From an uncultured Faecalibacterium sp. (GTDB lineage: Bacteria > Bacillota > Clostridia > Oscillospirales > Ruminococcaceae): 14,619 bases of DNA. The stretch spans positions 1-14,619 of the forward strand of contig CAKSZE010000039.1 of the NCBI GenBank assembly GCA_934525325.1. The letters are read 5' to 3'. This document shows, piece by piece, positions 5,699-12,989 of the stretch. The position numbers were made by a program, and so were the translations under genes. The notes under the pieces were generated by a model. It saw nothing but the letters and a program-made list of their open reading frames with translations, made no database searches and was not told the origin of the DNA. Each line of letters begins with the position of its first letter. Position 1 is the stretch's first letter.

Positions 5699-7861
5699 TC
5701 AGAAAAACAGGCCTTTTCCGGTCTCCACGTCCATGGAAAGCCCGGTTTTGGCATCGTACAGGGTGCTGTCAGTCAGGATGGCGCTGCCGTTGGGCAGTGG
5801 TTCCAACGCTCCGGCAGATTCCAGCGCCTGAAACTGCTGGGCATAGCAGGCCACGCTGTAAGCGCCCAGCTTGCGGTAAAGTGCGCGGCTCACAGTTCCG
5901 CTGCGCAGCTGGTCGCAAAGGGCTTTGCCTTCGCCAACAGGCAGATAAACGATGCGGGTGGGGGCTTCGATCAGATGGAACTGCTCTGCCACCTGCGCAA
6001 ACGGGAAAATGCAGCCTGAGATCCCTTTGCGCAGGGCGTCCAGAATGCCGCTTGTGTCCAGTGCGGCCTCGCCCCGCGCGAAATACAGCTCCTTAAAATA
6101 AGCCTTGACCGCCTCCGGGCTGTCCAGCGCTGCGGCGCAGCTTGCGGCATACTGCATGGCGTGCACATTCTGGCGCAGCATCTGCGGTATGCCGCAGCCG
6201 TCCAGCTTAAAACGGTATACCAAGCTCTCTGCCGCGCTGCGGTGTCCCTCCCGGTTGCAGCGCCCGGCGGTCTGTAAAAGGGAGTCCAGCCCGCACTGCT
6301 CCCGGTATGCGGCGGGGAAATCCACGTCCACACCGGCTTCAATTAGCGAGGTAGACACCACCCGGCAGGGCAGCCCCTCCCGCAGCCGTTGCCGGATCTC
6401 TGCCAGCTGGCGGCGGCGGTCTGCGGCGCACAGCAGGGTGGTCAGACAGTAGCTACCCTCGGCGGGCAAGGCAGCGTACACTTCCTGCGCCGTTTTGCGC
6501 CGGTTCACAACGCACAGCACCTGCGGCAGTGCGCAAAGCTGTGCGGTCAGTGCCTCCTGCGTCAGCTCTCCGGCGTCGCAAAGGGTGGTGCGGCGCAGGG
6601 TAGTGTATAAGGTGGCAGTGTCCGGCACGATCTCCTGCAAGGATAGCCCCGGCGCAAACTGCCGGAAGTATGGCTCCAGTGCGGGCTGGGTGGCGGTGCA
6701 TAACACAGCGGTGGTGTGGTAATGCTGCACCAGCTGCGCAATAGCACTGACGCAGGGCAGCAGATAACTGGTGGGCAGGGTCTGCGCTTCGTCAAAGATG
6801 ATCACGCTGTCCGCAATGTTGTGCAGCTTACGGCAGCGGCTGCTGCGGTTAGAGTACAGCGATTCAAAAAACTGCACCGCAGTGGTCACCACAACGGGTG
6901 CATCCCAGTTTTCGCTGGCCAGCAGCTGGCGGTACTGTGCCGGGGTCAGCTCTTCCTGTTCAAGGCTTTTGTAGTCTGCGCAGGAGTAATCCGCCAGTAC
7001 GTTTTCTGTACCCAGAAGGTCTGCAAAAACAGCGGCAGTCTGGTCGATGATGGACATATACGGAATCACATAGATCACCCGTTTCATGCCCTGCGCTGCT
7101 GCCTGTTCCAGCGCAAAGGCAAGGGAGGCAAAGGTCTTGCCGCCGCCGGTAGGCACGGTGAGGGTATATACTCCCGGTGCGCCGTGGGTGCCTTTTTCCA
7201 TGCAGGCCCGCAGCACGGCATTGCGCTGGCTGCTTACCGGCGCGGTGCTTTGTGCCGCAAGATAGCCGCTGGCCTTGGCACGCACCTTTTCCAGCAGAGA
7301 AGATAGCGCGGTGCTGTTGCCCCGTGGCGCGGCCTGCCCGTTCATAAAAGTTTCAGTGTCAATAAAATCCGCGTCCACCAGGCAGGAGTAGAGCATCCGG
7401 GTAAAGAATGCAAAATCCAGCGGGTCGCGGCTTGCCCAGTCCGGCGGGGCGCTCTGGGGCAGGGTGACCTCCCGCCAGCCATCGTAAGGCTCCACCGGCT
7501 TTTTTAGCCGCCCGAACAGGGTGCCGTCGGCAGAATCGGCTGTCCTTTTGTTGCCGCCGTCCGGCAGACCGGTGTGGTGCCCGGCTACGGCAAAGGCGGC
7601 CTGAATGTGGGGCGCACAGCCTTTCATCGCTTCCTGTGCACCGGCGGTCGAGTGGTCGGTTGCAGCACCGCCCGCCAGCCGCTGCTGAAAGGCGGCGCTG
7701 TATTTGCCGATATCGTGCAGCCACGCGGCGTATTCGGCCTCTTCTTTTGCACCAAAGGGTGCGGCAAAAGCTCCGGCAAGGCGCGCTGTGCCGGAAAGAT
7801 GCTCGTAGACGGTCTGGGTGCGGGTGCCGTCCTCAGAAATATGTGCAAGTGCTTTGTCCAT
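5699..7861 (-). CDS. cas3: CRISPR-associated nuclease-helicase Cas3 (HD domain first)
   Basis: A 720-residue Cas3, recruited by Cascade to nick, unwind and degrade the target. The N-terminal HD nuclease domain has H21, H49-D50 in WLHDIGKYS, H70, H95-H96 in GHHTGL and D165 in SCLVDADF. The superfamily 2 helicase follows: Walker A VPTGGGKT (236-243), DEAQ (357-360), then VVSTSLIEAGVDVDFP and QTAGRCNREG in the second RecA-like lobe. All motifs appear intact. The ATG at 7861 has GGAGG 7 bp upstream. It is first in the cas operon, downstream of a good promoter and behind the terminator of the preceding unit. A 114-bp gap separates it from cas5c, unlike the overlapping genes after it. Confidence 0.97.
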   Translation of the reverse strand: MDKALAHISEDGTRTQTVYEHLSGTARLAGAFAAPFGAKEEAEYAAWLHDIGKYSAAFQQRLAGGAATDHSTAGAQEAMKGCAPHIQAAFAVAGHHTGLPDGGNKRTADSADGTLFGRLKKPVEPYDGWREVTLPQSAPPDWASRDPLDFAFFTRMLYSCLVDADFIDTETFMNGQAAPRGNSTALSSLLEKVRAKASGYLAAQSTAPVSSQRNAVLRACMEKGTHGAPGVYTLTVPTGGGKTFASLAFALEQAAAQGMKRVIYVIPYMSIIDQTAAVFADLLGTENVLADYSCADYKSLEQEELTPAQYRQLLASENWDAPVVVTTAVQFFESLYSNRSSRCRKLHNIADSVIIFDEAQTLPTSYLLPCVSAIAQLVQHYHTTAVLCTATQPALEPYFRQFAPGLSLQEIVPDTATLYTTLRRTTLCDAGELTQEALTAQLCALPQVLCVVNRRKTAQEVYAALPAEGSYCLTTLLCAADRRRQLAEIRQRLREGLPCRVVSTSLIEAGVDVDFPAAYREQCGLDSLLQTAGRCNREGHRSAAESLVYRFKLDGCGIPQMLRQNVHAMQYAASCAAALDSPEAVKAYFKELYFARGEAALDTSGILDALRKGISGCIFPFAQVAEQFHLIEAPTRIVYLPVGEGKALCDQLRSGTVSRALYRKLGAYSVACYAQQFQALESAGALEPLPNGSAILTDSTLYDAKTGLSMDVETGKGLFF

Positions 7862-7885
7862 GTTGAAGCCTCCGTTTCTGGGTCA

Positions 7886-7914
7886 ACGATACAACGGCAG
7901 GGAATGCCTGTCAA
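7886..7914 (-). promoter_or_regulatory. Promoter of the cas operon (before cas3)
   Basis: On the minus strand a perfect -35 box TTGACA (7914-7909) is followed after 17 bp by TATCGT (7891-7886), matching the -10 consensus at 4 of 6 positions. The start would be near 7879, about 18 nt before the cas3 ATG, with GGAGG in between. The strong -35 and weaker -10 are compatible with regulated expression. Confidence 0.7.
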
Positions 7915-7978
7915 GAATTGGCAGAAAGTTCGGCGGCCTGCACAGCCCGGGCAAGGGATTATCCGGCAGAACGCCCAT

Positions 7979-8028
7979 AAAAAAGCCGCCGCACCCTGCC
8001 CAGAAACTCCGGCAGCAGAATGCGGCGG
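7979..8028 (-). terminator. Intrinsic terminator after the nth-glsB unit
   Basis: On the minus strand CCGCCGCA (8028-8021) pairs perfectly with TGCGGCGG (7993-7986). The intervening 27 nt can pair further (CTGC with GCAG), and a C plus a run of six T follows the stem. It begins 19 bp after the stop of the small membrane-protein gene and ends 65 bp before the cas3 -35 box, so it insulates cas3 from upstream transcription. Confidence 0.9.
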
Positions 8029-8046
8029 TATATTGATACAAAGAAC

Positions 8047-8373
8047 TTACTTAGCAATTTTTTGCCCGATCCAGATGCAGATGCAGGCACCGACCACCGA
8101 GATGGCAAAGGAGGAAAAACTGCCAGAAGCGTGGATGCCCAGCAGGCCGAACAAAAACTCGCCCACAAAGCTGCCCAGCACACCCATCAGGATGTTGCGG
8201 CCAAGGGAAGTTTCTGTGCCCATAAAACGCCCGGCCAGATATCCGGCCAGTGCGCCCACCAGTACGCCCACAAAAAGGGAAGCCAGCACGCCTACCAGCG
8301 TCAGCAGGCCGGTCAGGCAGCCCACCAGCACGCACAGCAGGGCAACGATGAGCAAAATGGTTAAAGTGATCAT
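8047..8373 (-). CDS. GlsB/YeaQ/YmgE-family small membrane protein
   Basis: A 108-residue, very hydrophobic protein with about four predicted membrane segments: residues 2-20, 25-50, then LGRNILMGVLGSFVGEFLFGLLGI and SFAISVVGACICIWIG. The glycine-rich GALAGYLAGRFMG followed by LGRNILMGVLG is typical of the transglycosylase-associated / GlsB stress-response family, whose biochemical role is poorly defined. Members are often about 80-90 residues, so the N-terminal membrane segment looks like an extension. The ATG at 8373 has AAGGAGGT 7 bp upstream, placed in the 20-bp gap after nth, which implies an operon with nth. A terminator follows. Confidence 0.85.
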   Translation of the reverse strand: MITLTILLIVALLCVLVGCLTGLLTLVGVLASLFVGVLVGALAGYLAGRFMGTETSLGRNILMGVLGSFVGEFLFGLLGIHASGSFSSFAISVVGACICIWIGQKIAK

Positions 8374-8393
8374 AGGTTATACCTCCTTAAAAA

Positions 8394-9083
8394 TCACGGC
8401 TCTGCCTGCTGCCCGGCGGTTTCGCGGGCGGTGCGGCAGATGTCTTTCAAACAGCATTTTTCGCATTCCGGCTTGCGGGCGTTGCATACCGCGCGGCCGT
8501 GCATCACAAAGCGGTGGCAAAGGTCGCTGCCTTCCTCCGGCGGGATGATCTTCCACAGGGCCATCTCCACCTTCTGCGGCTCCTTGATGCCGTCCACAAG
8601 GCCGATCTTATTGCACAGCCGGATGCAGTGGGTGTCGGTGACGATGGCGGGCTTGCCGAACACATCGCCCATGATGAGGTTTGCGCTCTTGCGCCCTACG
8701 CCGGGCAGGGCAAGCAATTCGTCAAAGGTGTCAGGCACCCGGCAGTCGTACTTGTCCCGCAGCATCCGCATACAGGCCGAGATATCCCGCGCCTTGGAGT
8801 GTCCCAGTCCGCAGGGCTTGACGATGGCTTCAATGTCCTCCGGCTCGGCAGCAGCCAGCGCCGCCACGCTTGGGTATTTGGCAAACAACTCCTCCACCAC
8901 AATGTTCACCCGGGCATCCGTGCACTGGGCGGCCAGCCGCACGCTGACCAGCAGCTGCCACGCGTGGTCGTAGTCCAGCGTGCACCCTGCATCCGGGTAT
9001 TTGGCCTTGAGACGCTGAATGACCTCCAGCGCCAGCGCCTTTTTTGCGGTAAGATCCTCCGGGATCTTTTTTCGTACCGGCAT
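8394..9083 (-). CDS. nth: Endonuclease III (DNA glycosylase/AP lyase)
   Basis: A 229-residue endonuclease III, which removes oxidised pyrimidines and cuts at the abasic site in base-excision repair. The helix-hairpin-helix LPGVGRKSANLI contains catalytic Lys K132, and the catalytic Asp is D150 in VTDTHCIRLCNK (commonly VDTH). The C-terminal [4Fe-4S] pattern C-x6-C-x2-C-x5-C is present at C200, C207, C210 and C216. The ATG at 9083 has AAAGGAGGT 7 bp upstream. It is divergent from rarA, with its own promoter in the shared 172-bp intergenic region and a Fur-like box upstream of that promoter. It is probably co-transcribed with the membrane-protein gene 20 bp downstream. Confidence 0.96.
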   Translation of the reverse strand: MPVRKKIPEDLTAKKALALEVIQRLKAKYPDAGCTLDYDHAWQLLVSVRLAAQCTDARVNIVVEELFAKYPSVAALAAAEPEDIEAIVKPCGLGHSKARDISACMRMLRDKYDCRVPDTFDELLALPGVGRKSANLIMGDVFGKPAIVTDTHCIRLCNKIGLVDGIKEPQKVEMALWKIIPPEEGSDLCHRFVMHGRAVCNARKPECEKCCLKDICRTARETAGQQAEP

Positions 9084-9115
9084 GGGACAAACCTCCTTTG
9101 AAAGGGAATACCTGA

Positions 9116-9144
9116 ATCATACCATGTTTGACAGGATTTGTAAA
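9116..9144 (-). promoter_or_regulatory. nth promoter
   Basis: On the minus strand TTTACA (9144-9139) lies 17 bp before TATGAT (9121-9116); each hexamer matches consensus at 5 of 6 positions. The start would be near 9109, about 25 nt before the nth ATG. Confidence 0.75.
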
Positions 9145-9160
9145 TGTTTGCGGGGCATTA

Positions 9161-9179
9161 TCTGAGAATGATTTTCAGA
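9161..9179. promoter_or_regulatory. Fur-family box in the nth-rarA divergent promoter region
   Basis: TCTGAGAATGATTTTCAGA is a 19-bp inverted repeat, 8 of 9 pairs complementary, around a single central G. Its 7-1-7 core TGAGAAT-G-ATTTTCA agrees with the Fur-box core TGATAAT-n-ATTATCA at 12 of 14 positions and with the PerR box TTATAAT-n-ATTATAA at 10 of 14. It lies between the two divergent promoters, 7 bp before the rarA -35 box and 16 bp beyond the nth -35 box. A Fur/PerR-family gene is the second gene of the rarA unit, so autoregulation is plausible. Binding is inferred, not shown. Confidence 0.6.
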
Positions 9180-9186
9180 AAAGCCC

Positions 9187-9215
9187 TTGTCCTCCTTTTC
9201 TAAATGCGCTATACT
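9187..9215 (+). promoter_or_regulatory. rarA-perR promoter
   Basis: TTGTCC (9187-9192; 4 of 6 to consensus), a 17-bp spacer, then TATACT (9210-9215; 5 of 6). The start would be near 9222, ahead of the ribosome-binding site GAAGGAG at 9241-9247. The miaB promoter has the same -10 hexamer and spacer length. Confidence 0.75.
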
Positions 9216-9255
9216 ATATAAAAAGTGCCTTGCGGGCAGGGAAGGAGAAACCACC

Positions 9256-10530
9256 ATGAATGAACCACTTGCGCAGCGCCTGCGTCCCAAAACGCTGGCG
9301 GATGTGTGCGGGCAGCAGCATCTGCTGGCTCCGGGGCGGGTGTTCCGCCGCACCATCGAGAGCGGGCGCATTCCCAACATGATCTTTTACGGCCCCTCCG
9401 GTACCGGAAAGACCACGGTGGCACGCATCATTGCCGAGAACAGCGGCATGACCCTGCACAAGCTCAACGGCACCTCCTGCGGCACCGGGGATATCAAGGC
9501 GGTGCTCAAAGATATCGGCACGCTGGCAGCGGCGGGCGGCATTCTGCTGTATCTGGACGAGATCCAGTACCTGAACAAAAAACAGCAGCAGAGCCTGTTG
9601 GAATGTATCGAGGACGGCAGCGTCACCCTGATCGCTTCCACCACCGAGAACCCCTATTTTTACATCTATAACGCCCTGCTTTCCCGCTGCACCGTGTTTG
9701 AGTTCAAGCCCCTTGCCGCAGCGGACGTGGAGCGCGGGGTGCGCAACGCCGTGCAGCGCCTTTCTGAGGGGGAGCAGGTGCCGGTATGCATGGATGAGGA
9801 TGCCTGTGCCTATCTGGCAGAAAGCGCCGGGGGTGATCTGCGCAAGGCACTGGGCTGTCTGGATTTTGCAGTCACGGCAGCGCCGGTGGAAAACGGAGAA
9901 AAGCGCATTACCTTGGATATGATCCGGCAGGTCACCCGCCGCACCGCCATGCGCTACGACCGGGAGGGCGACGACCACTACGACATCGTTTCCGCCTACC
10001 AGAAGTCCATGCGCGGCTCCGACCCGGACGCGGCGCTGCACTATCTGGCACGCCTGTTGGAAGCGGGAGATCTGCCCTCTGCCTGCCGCCGCCTGATGGT
10101 GTGCGCCTGCGAGGATGTGGGGCTTGCCTATCCGCAGATCATCCCTATCGTCAAGGCGGCAGTGGATGCCGCCAACATGGTGGGTCTGCCGGAAGCGCGT
10201 CTGCCCCTTGCGGATGCAGTCATTCTGGTAGCCACCAGCCCCAAATCCAACAGCGCCCACGATGCCATCAACGCAGCCATTGCCGATGTGCAGGCCGGGC
10301 GCACCGGCCCCATCCCGCGCCAGCTGCAAAACAAGCACTTTGACGGCGAGGATGCGCTGGTAAAGGGGCAGAACTACAAATATGCTCACAGCTACGCAAA
10401 CCACTGGGTGCAGCAGCAGTATCTGCCGGATGTGCTGAAGGATACCAAATACTACACTTTTGGCGACAACAAGACCGAGCAGGCTGCCCGGGCGTACTGG
10501 GCAAAGATCAAAGGGGAAGAAAACGTCTGA
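9256..10530 (+). CDS. rarA: Replication-associated recombination protein RarA (MgsA)
   Basis: A 424-residue AAA+ ATPase of the RarA/MgsA/WRNIP1 family, related to clamp-loader subunits, which acts at stalled replication forks. It starts MNEPLAQRLRPKTLADVCGQ, the family's usual opening. Walker A GPSGTGKT is at 46-53, Walker B LYLDEIQ with D101-E102, sensor 1 in LIASTTENP, and the SRC arginine-finger segment in LLSRCTVFEF. The C-terminal half includes the conserved ASSPKSN-like VATSPKSNSAHDAI and the end motif around YKYAHSY. The ATG at 9256 follows GAAGGAG by 8 bp; the open frame upstream has no such site and lies over the promoter. A Fur-family gene follows 24 bp after the stop, so the two are probably one operon. 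Confidence 0.95.
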   Translation: MNEPLAQRLRPKTLADVCGQQHLLAPGRVFRRTIESGRIPNMIFYGPSGTGKTTVARIIAENSGMTLHKLNGTSCGTGDIKAVLKDIGTLAAAGGILLYLDEIQYLNKKQQQSLLECIEDGSVTLIASTTENPYFYIYNALLSRCTVFEFKPLAAADVERGVRNAVQRLSEGEQVPVCMDEDACAYLAESAGGDLRKALGCLDFAVTAAPVENGEKRITLDMIRQVTRRTAMRYDREGDDHYDIVSAYQKSMRGSDPDAALHYLARLLEAGDLPSACRRLMVCACEDVGLAYPQIIPIVKAAVDAANMVGLPEARLPLADAVILVATSPKSNSAHDAINAAIADVQAGRTGPIPRQLQNKHFDGEDALVKGQNYKYAHSYANHWVQQQYLPDVLKDTKYYTFGDNKTEQAARAYWAKIKGEENV

Positions 10531-10554
10531 ACCGTGTAAAAAAGGAGGATGGAT

Positions 10555-10959
10555 ATGCGTTACTCAAAACAGCGGGAGCTTGTCATGCAGACGGTGGAGC
10601 GGCTGTGCGACCACCCGACTGCGGAGGAGATCTACGATAAAGCCGCGCAGGAGTGCCCGAACCTGAGCCTTGGCACCGTGTACCGCAACCTGAACAGTCT
10701 GGTGGAAGCCGGGCGGGTGCGACGGGTGTCCATTCCCGGCAAGGCAGACCGCTTTGACCATACCCTGCCGTGGCACAGCCACCTGTACTGCACCGTCTGC
10801 GGCGGTGTGACCGATGCAGATGTGGACGGAAAACAGGTGATGGAACTGGTCAAAAACCAGAAGGGCAGGGTGCAGGACTGCGCCGTGGTGCTGCTGGGCG
10901 TGTGCGAAGAGTGCTGCCGCAGGCAGGCTGCGGAACAAGCAGCGGCAGAACAGGTATAA
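10555..10959 (+). CDS. PerR-like Fur-family metalloregulator
   Basis: A 134-residue Fur-family repressor with an N-terminal winged helix (HPTAEEIY, then SLGTVYRNLNSL as recognition helix) and a C-terminal metal and dimerisation domain. The ligands of Bacillus PerR's regulatory site (H37, D85, H91, H93, D104) align with H20, D68, H74, H76 and D87. The structural zinc cysteines are C79, C82, C117 and C120. The Asp at 68 rather than Glu, plus the two oxidisable His, favours a peroxide sensor over a pure iron sensor. The ATG at 10555 is chosen because GGAGG ends 6 bp upstream, while an ATG at 10549 touches it. A stop codon at 10537 rules out extension, so the N-terminus is about 17 residues shorter than B. 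subtilis PerR. Second gene after rarA. Confidence 0.85.
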   Translation: MRYSKQRELVMQTVERLCDHPTAEEIYDKAAQECPNLSLGTVYRNLNSLVEAGRVRRVSIPGKADRFDHTLPWHSHLYCTVCGGVTDADVDGKQVMELVKNQKGRVQDCAVVLLGVCEECCRRQAAEQAAAEQV

Positions 10960-10976
10960 AATTTGCGCGTTCCCTC

Positions 10977-11005
10977 TTGCCCGCAGCGGCCAAACAGGGT
11001 ATACT
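10977..11005 (+). promoter_or_regulatory. miaB promoter
   Basis: TTGCCC (10977-10982; 4 of 6), a 17-bp spacer, then TATACT (11000-11005; 5 of 6), in the 118-bp gap after the Fur-family gene. The start would be near 11012, leaving an untranslated leader of about 66 nt. Within that leader CGCCG (11044-11048) and CGGCG (11066-11070) could pair just before the ribosome-binding site. I see no terminator after the preceding gene, so read-through is possible. Confidence 0.65.
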
Positions 11006-11077
11006 AAAGAGTGTCTTTTATAAAATAGCAGAAAATAGAGTTTCGCCGCATGGGACTGCCCTGCCCGGCGGAGAAGG

Positions 11078-12469
11078 ATGGTTTTTTTGGAATACATTAA
11101 CTTTGAACATAATACCGTTGCCGCCGAGCTGGTGCGGCAGACCTACGACACCCCGCCGCTGGCCTTTGTGCACAGCTACGGCTGTCAGCAGAACGTCAAC
11201 GATGGCGAGCGCATCAAGGGTGTGCTGGTGGATATCGGCTACGGCCTGTGCGATAAGCCCGAGGACGCCGACCTGATCCTGTTCAATACCTGCGCCGTGC
11301 GTGAGCACGCCGAGCAGCGGGTGTTCGGCAATGTGGGTGCGCTGAAGGGGCTCAAGGAGAAAAAGCCCGGCCTCATCATCGGCCTGTGCGGCTGCATGGC
11401 AAACCAGAAGCACGTTGTGGAAAAGCTGCGCAAGAGCTACCCCTATGTGGATCTGGTGTTCGGCGTGGACGGCATCGACACCCTGCCGCAGCTGGTTGCC
11501 CAGAAGCTGCAAAAGCACAAGCGGGTGCTGCTGGACCCCGCCCAGCGTCCGGTCATCGTGGAGAACATTCCCATCCGGCGCGAGAGCGAGTTCCGCGCAT
11601 GGCTGCCCATCATGTACGGCTGCGACAACTTCTGCACCTACTGCATCGTGCCCTACGTCCGCGGCCGCGAGAAGAGCCGCAAGCCCGGCGATATCCTTGC
11701 GGAGTTCCGCAGCCTTGTGGAGGCGGGCTATAAGGAGATCACCCTGCTGGGTCAGAACGTGAACAGCTATGGCAAGGGTCTGGAAGAGCAGATCGATTTC
11801 TCTGACCTGCTCAACCTGCTGTGCACCGTGCCCGGCGATTATCACATCCGCTTTATGACCAGCCACCCTAAGGACGCCAGCCATAAGCTCATTGATACCA
11901 TCGCCGCCCAGCCGAAGCTGTGCAAGCACCTGCATCTGCCGGTGCAGTGCGGCTCCGACCGGCTTTTGCAGCAGATGAACCGCCACTACACGGTGGAGCA
12001 GTATCTGGAACTCATCGACTACGCCCGCAAGACTGTGCCCGGCATCACCTTTTCCAGCGACATCATCGTGGGCTTCCCCGGCGAGACCGAGGAGGACTTT
12101 GTAAAAACGCTGGAACTGGTGCGCAAGGTGGGCTATATGCAGCTGTTCACCTTTATCTACTCCAAGCGCACCGGCACCAAGGCTGCCGAAATGCCGGACC
12201 CCACCCCCCGCAAGGAAAAGACCGACCGTATGACCCGTCTGCTGGCTACGCAGGACGAGATCGCCATGGCACTGGTCAAGGCGCAGGTAGGGCAGACTGT
12301 CCGGGTGCTGGTGGAGGGCTTTGGCCGCAACGAGGGCACTCTCTCCGGCCGACTGGACAACAATCTGACCGTGGAGTTCGCCGCTAACCCGGCACTGCTG
12401 GGTAGCTACGCGACCGTACATCTTACCGATGCCCGCGCCACCGTGCTGCTGGGTGAAGTGGAAGCATAA
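11078..12469 (+). CDS. miaB: tRNA-2-methylthio-N6-dimethylallyladenosine synthase MiaB
   Basis: A 463-residue radical-SAM methylthiotransferase that adds the 2-methylthio group to i6A37 of tRNAs. The N-terminal cluster cysteines are C36 (SYGCQQN), C72 (NTCAVREHAEQRVFGNVG) and C106 (GLCGCMAN). The radical-SAM motif is C182-x3-C186-x2-C189 in GCDNFCTYCIVPYVRGRE. A TRAM domain fills roughly residues 395-463. The AVREHAEQ/FGNVG segment favours MiaB over RimO or MtaB. The start is uncertain: the ATG at 11078 directly abuts GGAGAAGG, while an in-frame TTG at 11087 has a better 9-bp spacing. It is followed by the YmcA-like gene and mutS, a synteny shared with Bacillus. Confidence 0.95.
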   Translation: MVFLEYINFEHNTVAAELVRQTYDTPPLAFVHSYGCQQNVNDGERIKGVLVDIGYGLCDKPEDADLILFNTCAVREHAEQRVFGNVGALKGLKEKKPGLIIGLCGCMANQKHVVEKLRKSYPYVDLVFGVDGIDTLPQLVAQKLQKHKRVLLDPAQRPVIVENIPIRRESEFRAWLPIMYGCDNFCTYCIVPYVRGREKSRKPGDILAEFRSLVEAGYKEITLLGQNVNSYGKGLEEQIDFSDLLNLLCTVPGDYHIRFMTSHPKDASHKLIDTIAAQPKLCKHLHLPVQCGSDRLLQQMNRHYTVEQYLELIDYARKTVPGITFSSDIIVGFPGETEEDFVKTLELVRKVGYMQLFTFIYSKRTGTKAAEMPDPTPRKEKTDRMTRLLATQDEIAMALVKAQVGQTVRVLVEGFGRNEGTLSGRLDNNLTVEFAANPALLGSYATVHLTDARATVLLGEVEA

Positions 12470-12481
12470 AAAAGTGATTCC

Positions 12482-12496
12482 GGGGCAAACTGCCCC
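12482..12496 (+). repeat. Hairpin between miaB and the YmcA-like gene
   Basis: GGGGCA (12482-12487) and TGCCCC (12491-12496) pair perfectly across a 3-nt loop, 12 bp after the miaB stop. The sequence that follows (AGAAAGAATAAAAA) has no T run, so it is not an intrinsic terminator. It could protect the 3' end of processed miaB mRNA or set relative expression of the next gene. Confidence 0.6.
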
Positions 12497-12529
12497 AGAA
12501 AGAATAAAAACAACAAGGAGAACCCAATC

Positions 12530-12937
12530 ATGGATTGCATTGATCTTTTCAAGCGTGCCGCTATGGCACTTCAGACCGACCCCCGCTACGTCATTCTGGA
12601 TCAGGCCCGCAAGGCAAACGATAAGGATGAGGAACTGCAGAACCTGATCGGCGAGTTCAATCTGGCCCGCATGGATCTGAACAACGAGATCGGCAAGAAC
12701 GAGCGCGACGACGCCCGCATCGCTGAGCTGAACGAGAAGGTGAACAGCCTCTACGGCCAGATCATGGGCAACGAGGGCATGGTGGCATACAACGAGGCCA
12801 AGCGCGAGTGCGAGAATCTGGTCAACTATATCGACGCCATCATCAACACCGCCATGAACGGCGGCGACCCCATGACCGTGCAGGAGCCTTCTGCCTCCTG
12901 CACCGGCAGCTGCTCCACCTGCGGCGGCTGCCACTGA
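12530..12937 (+). CDS. ricA: YlbF/YmcA-family protein, likely RicA (YmcA) ortholog
   Basis: A 135-residue, mostly helical protein of the YlbF/YmcA family; the centre (EELQNLIGEFNLARMDLNNEIGKN, then AELNEKVNSLYGQIM) is charged and probably coiled coil. In B. subtilis YlbF, YmcA and YaaT (RicF, RicA, RicT) form an iron-sulfur complex affecting RNase Y-dependent mRNA processing and development. Position between miaB and mutS matches ymcA, which favours RicA over YlbF; this rests on synteny. The last residues contain four cysteines in C-x3-C-x2-C-x2-C-H, ending at the C-terminus, a plausible ligand set for a cluster or other metal. The ATG follows AAGGAG by 9 bp. A terminator follows. Confidence 0.75.
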   Translation: MDCIDLFKRAAMALQTDPRYVILDQARKANDKDEELQNLIGEFNLARMDLNNEIGKNERDDARIAELNEKVNSLYGQIMGNEGMVAYNEAKRECENLVNYIDAIINTAMNGGDPMTVQEPSASCTGSCSTCGGCH

Positions 12938-12955
12938 GCAAACTTTTTTGACCGG

Positions 12956-12989
12956 AACGCGGCTGTGCAACACAGACCGCGTTTTGTTT
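12956..12989 (+). terminator. Intrinsic terminator after the ricA-like gene
   Basis: AACGCGGCTGTG (12956-12967) pairs with CACAGACCGCGTT (12971-12983), with one bulged base and a 3-nt loop, followed by TTTTGTTT. It ends the miaB-ricA unit before mutS. Confidence 0.85.

Noticed and set aside
5699..7861. Possibility that Cas3 is inactivated
   Set aside because: HD residues, Walker A, DEAQ and the C-terminal helicase motifs are all present in one uninterrupted frame.
9177..9201. 7-bp inverted repeat AGAAAAG / CTTTTCT flanking the rarA -35 box
   Set aside because: The arms are short and A/T-rich and overlap the Fur-like palindrome, so chance is the simpler explanation.
9214..10404. A 396-codon open frame opposite rarA
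   Set aside because: Antisense shadow of a clear RarA; it would run into the rarA promoter and no domain is recognisable.
11016..11025. TTTTATAAAA palindrome in the miaB leader
   Set aside because: A 10-bp A/T-only palindrome is likely by chance and matches no operator known to me.
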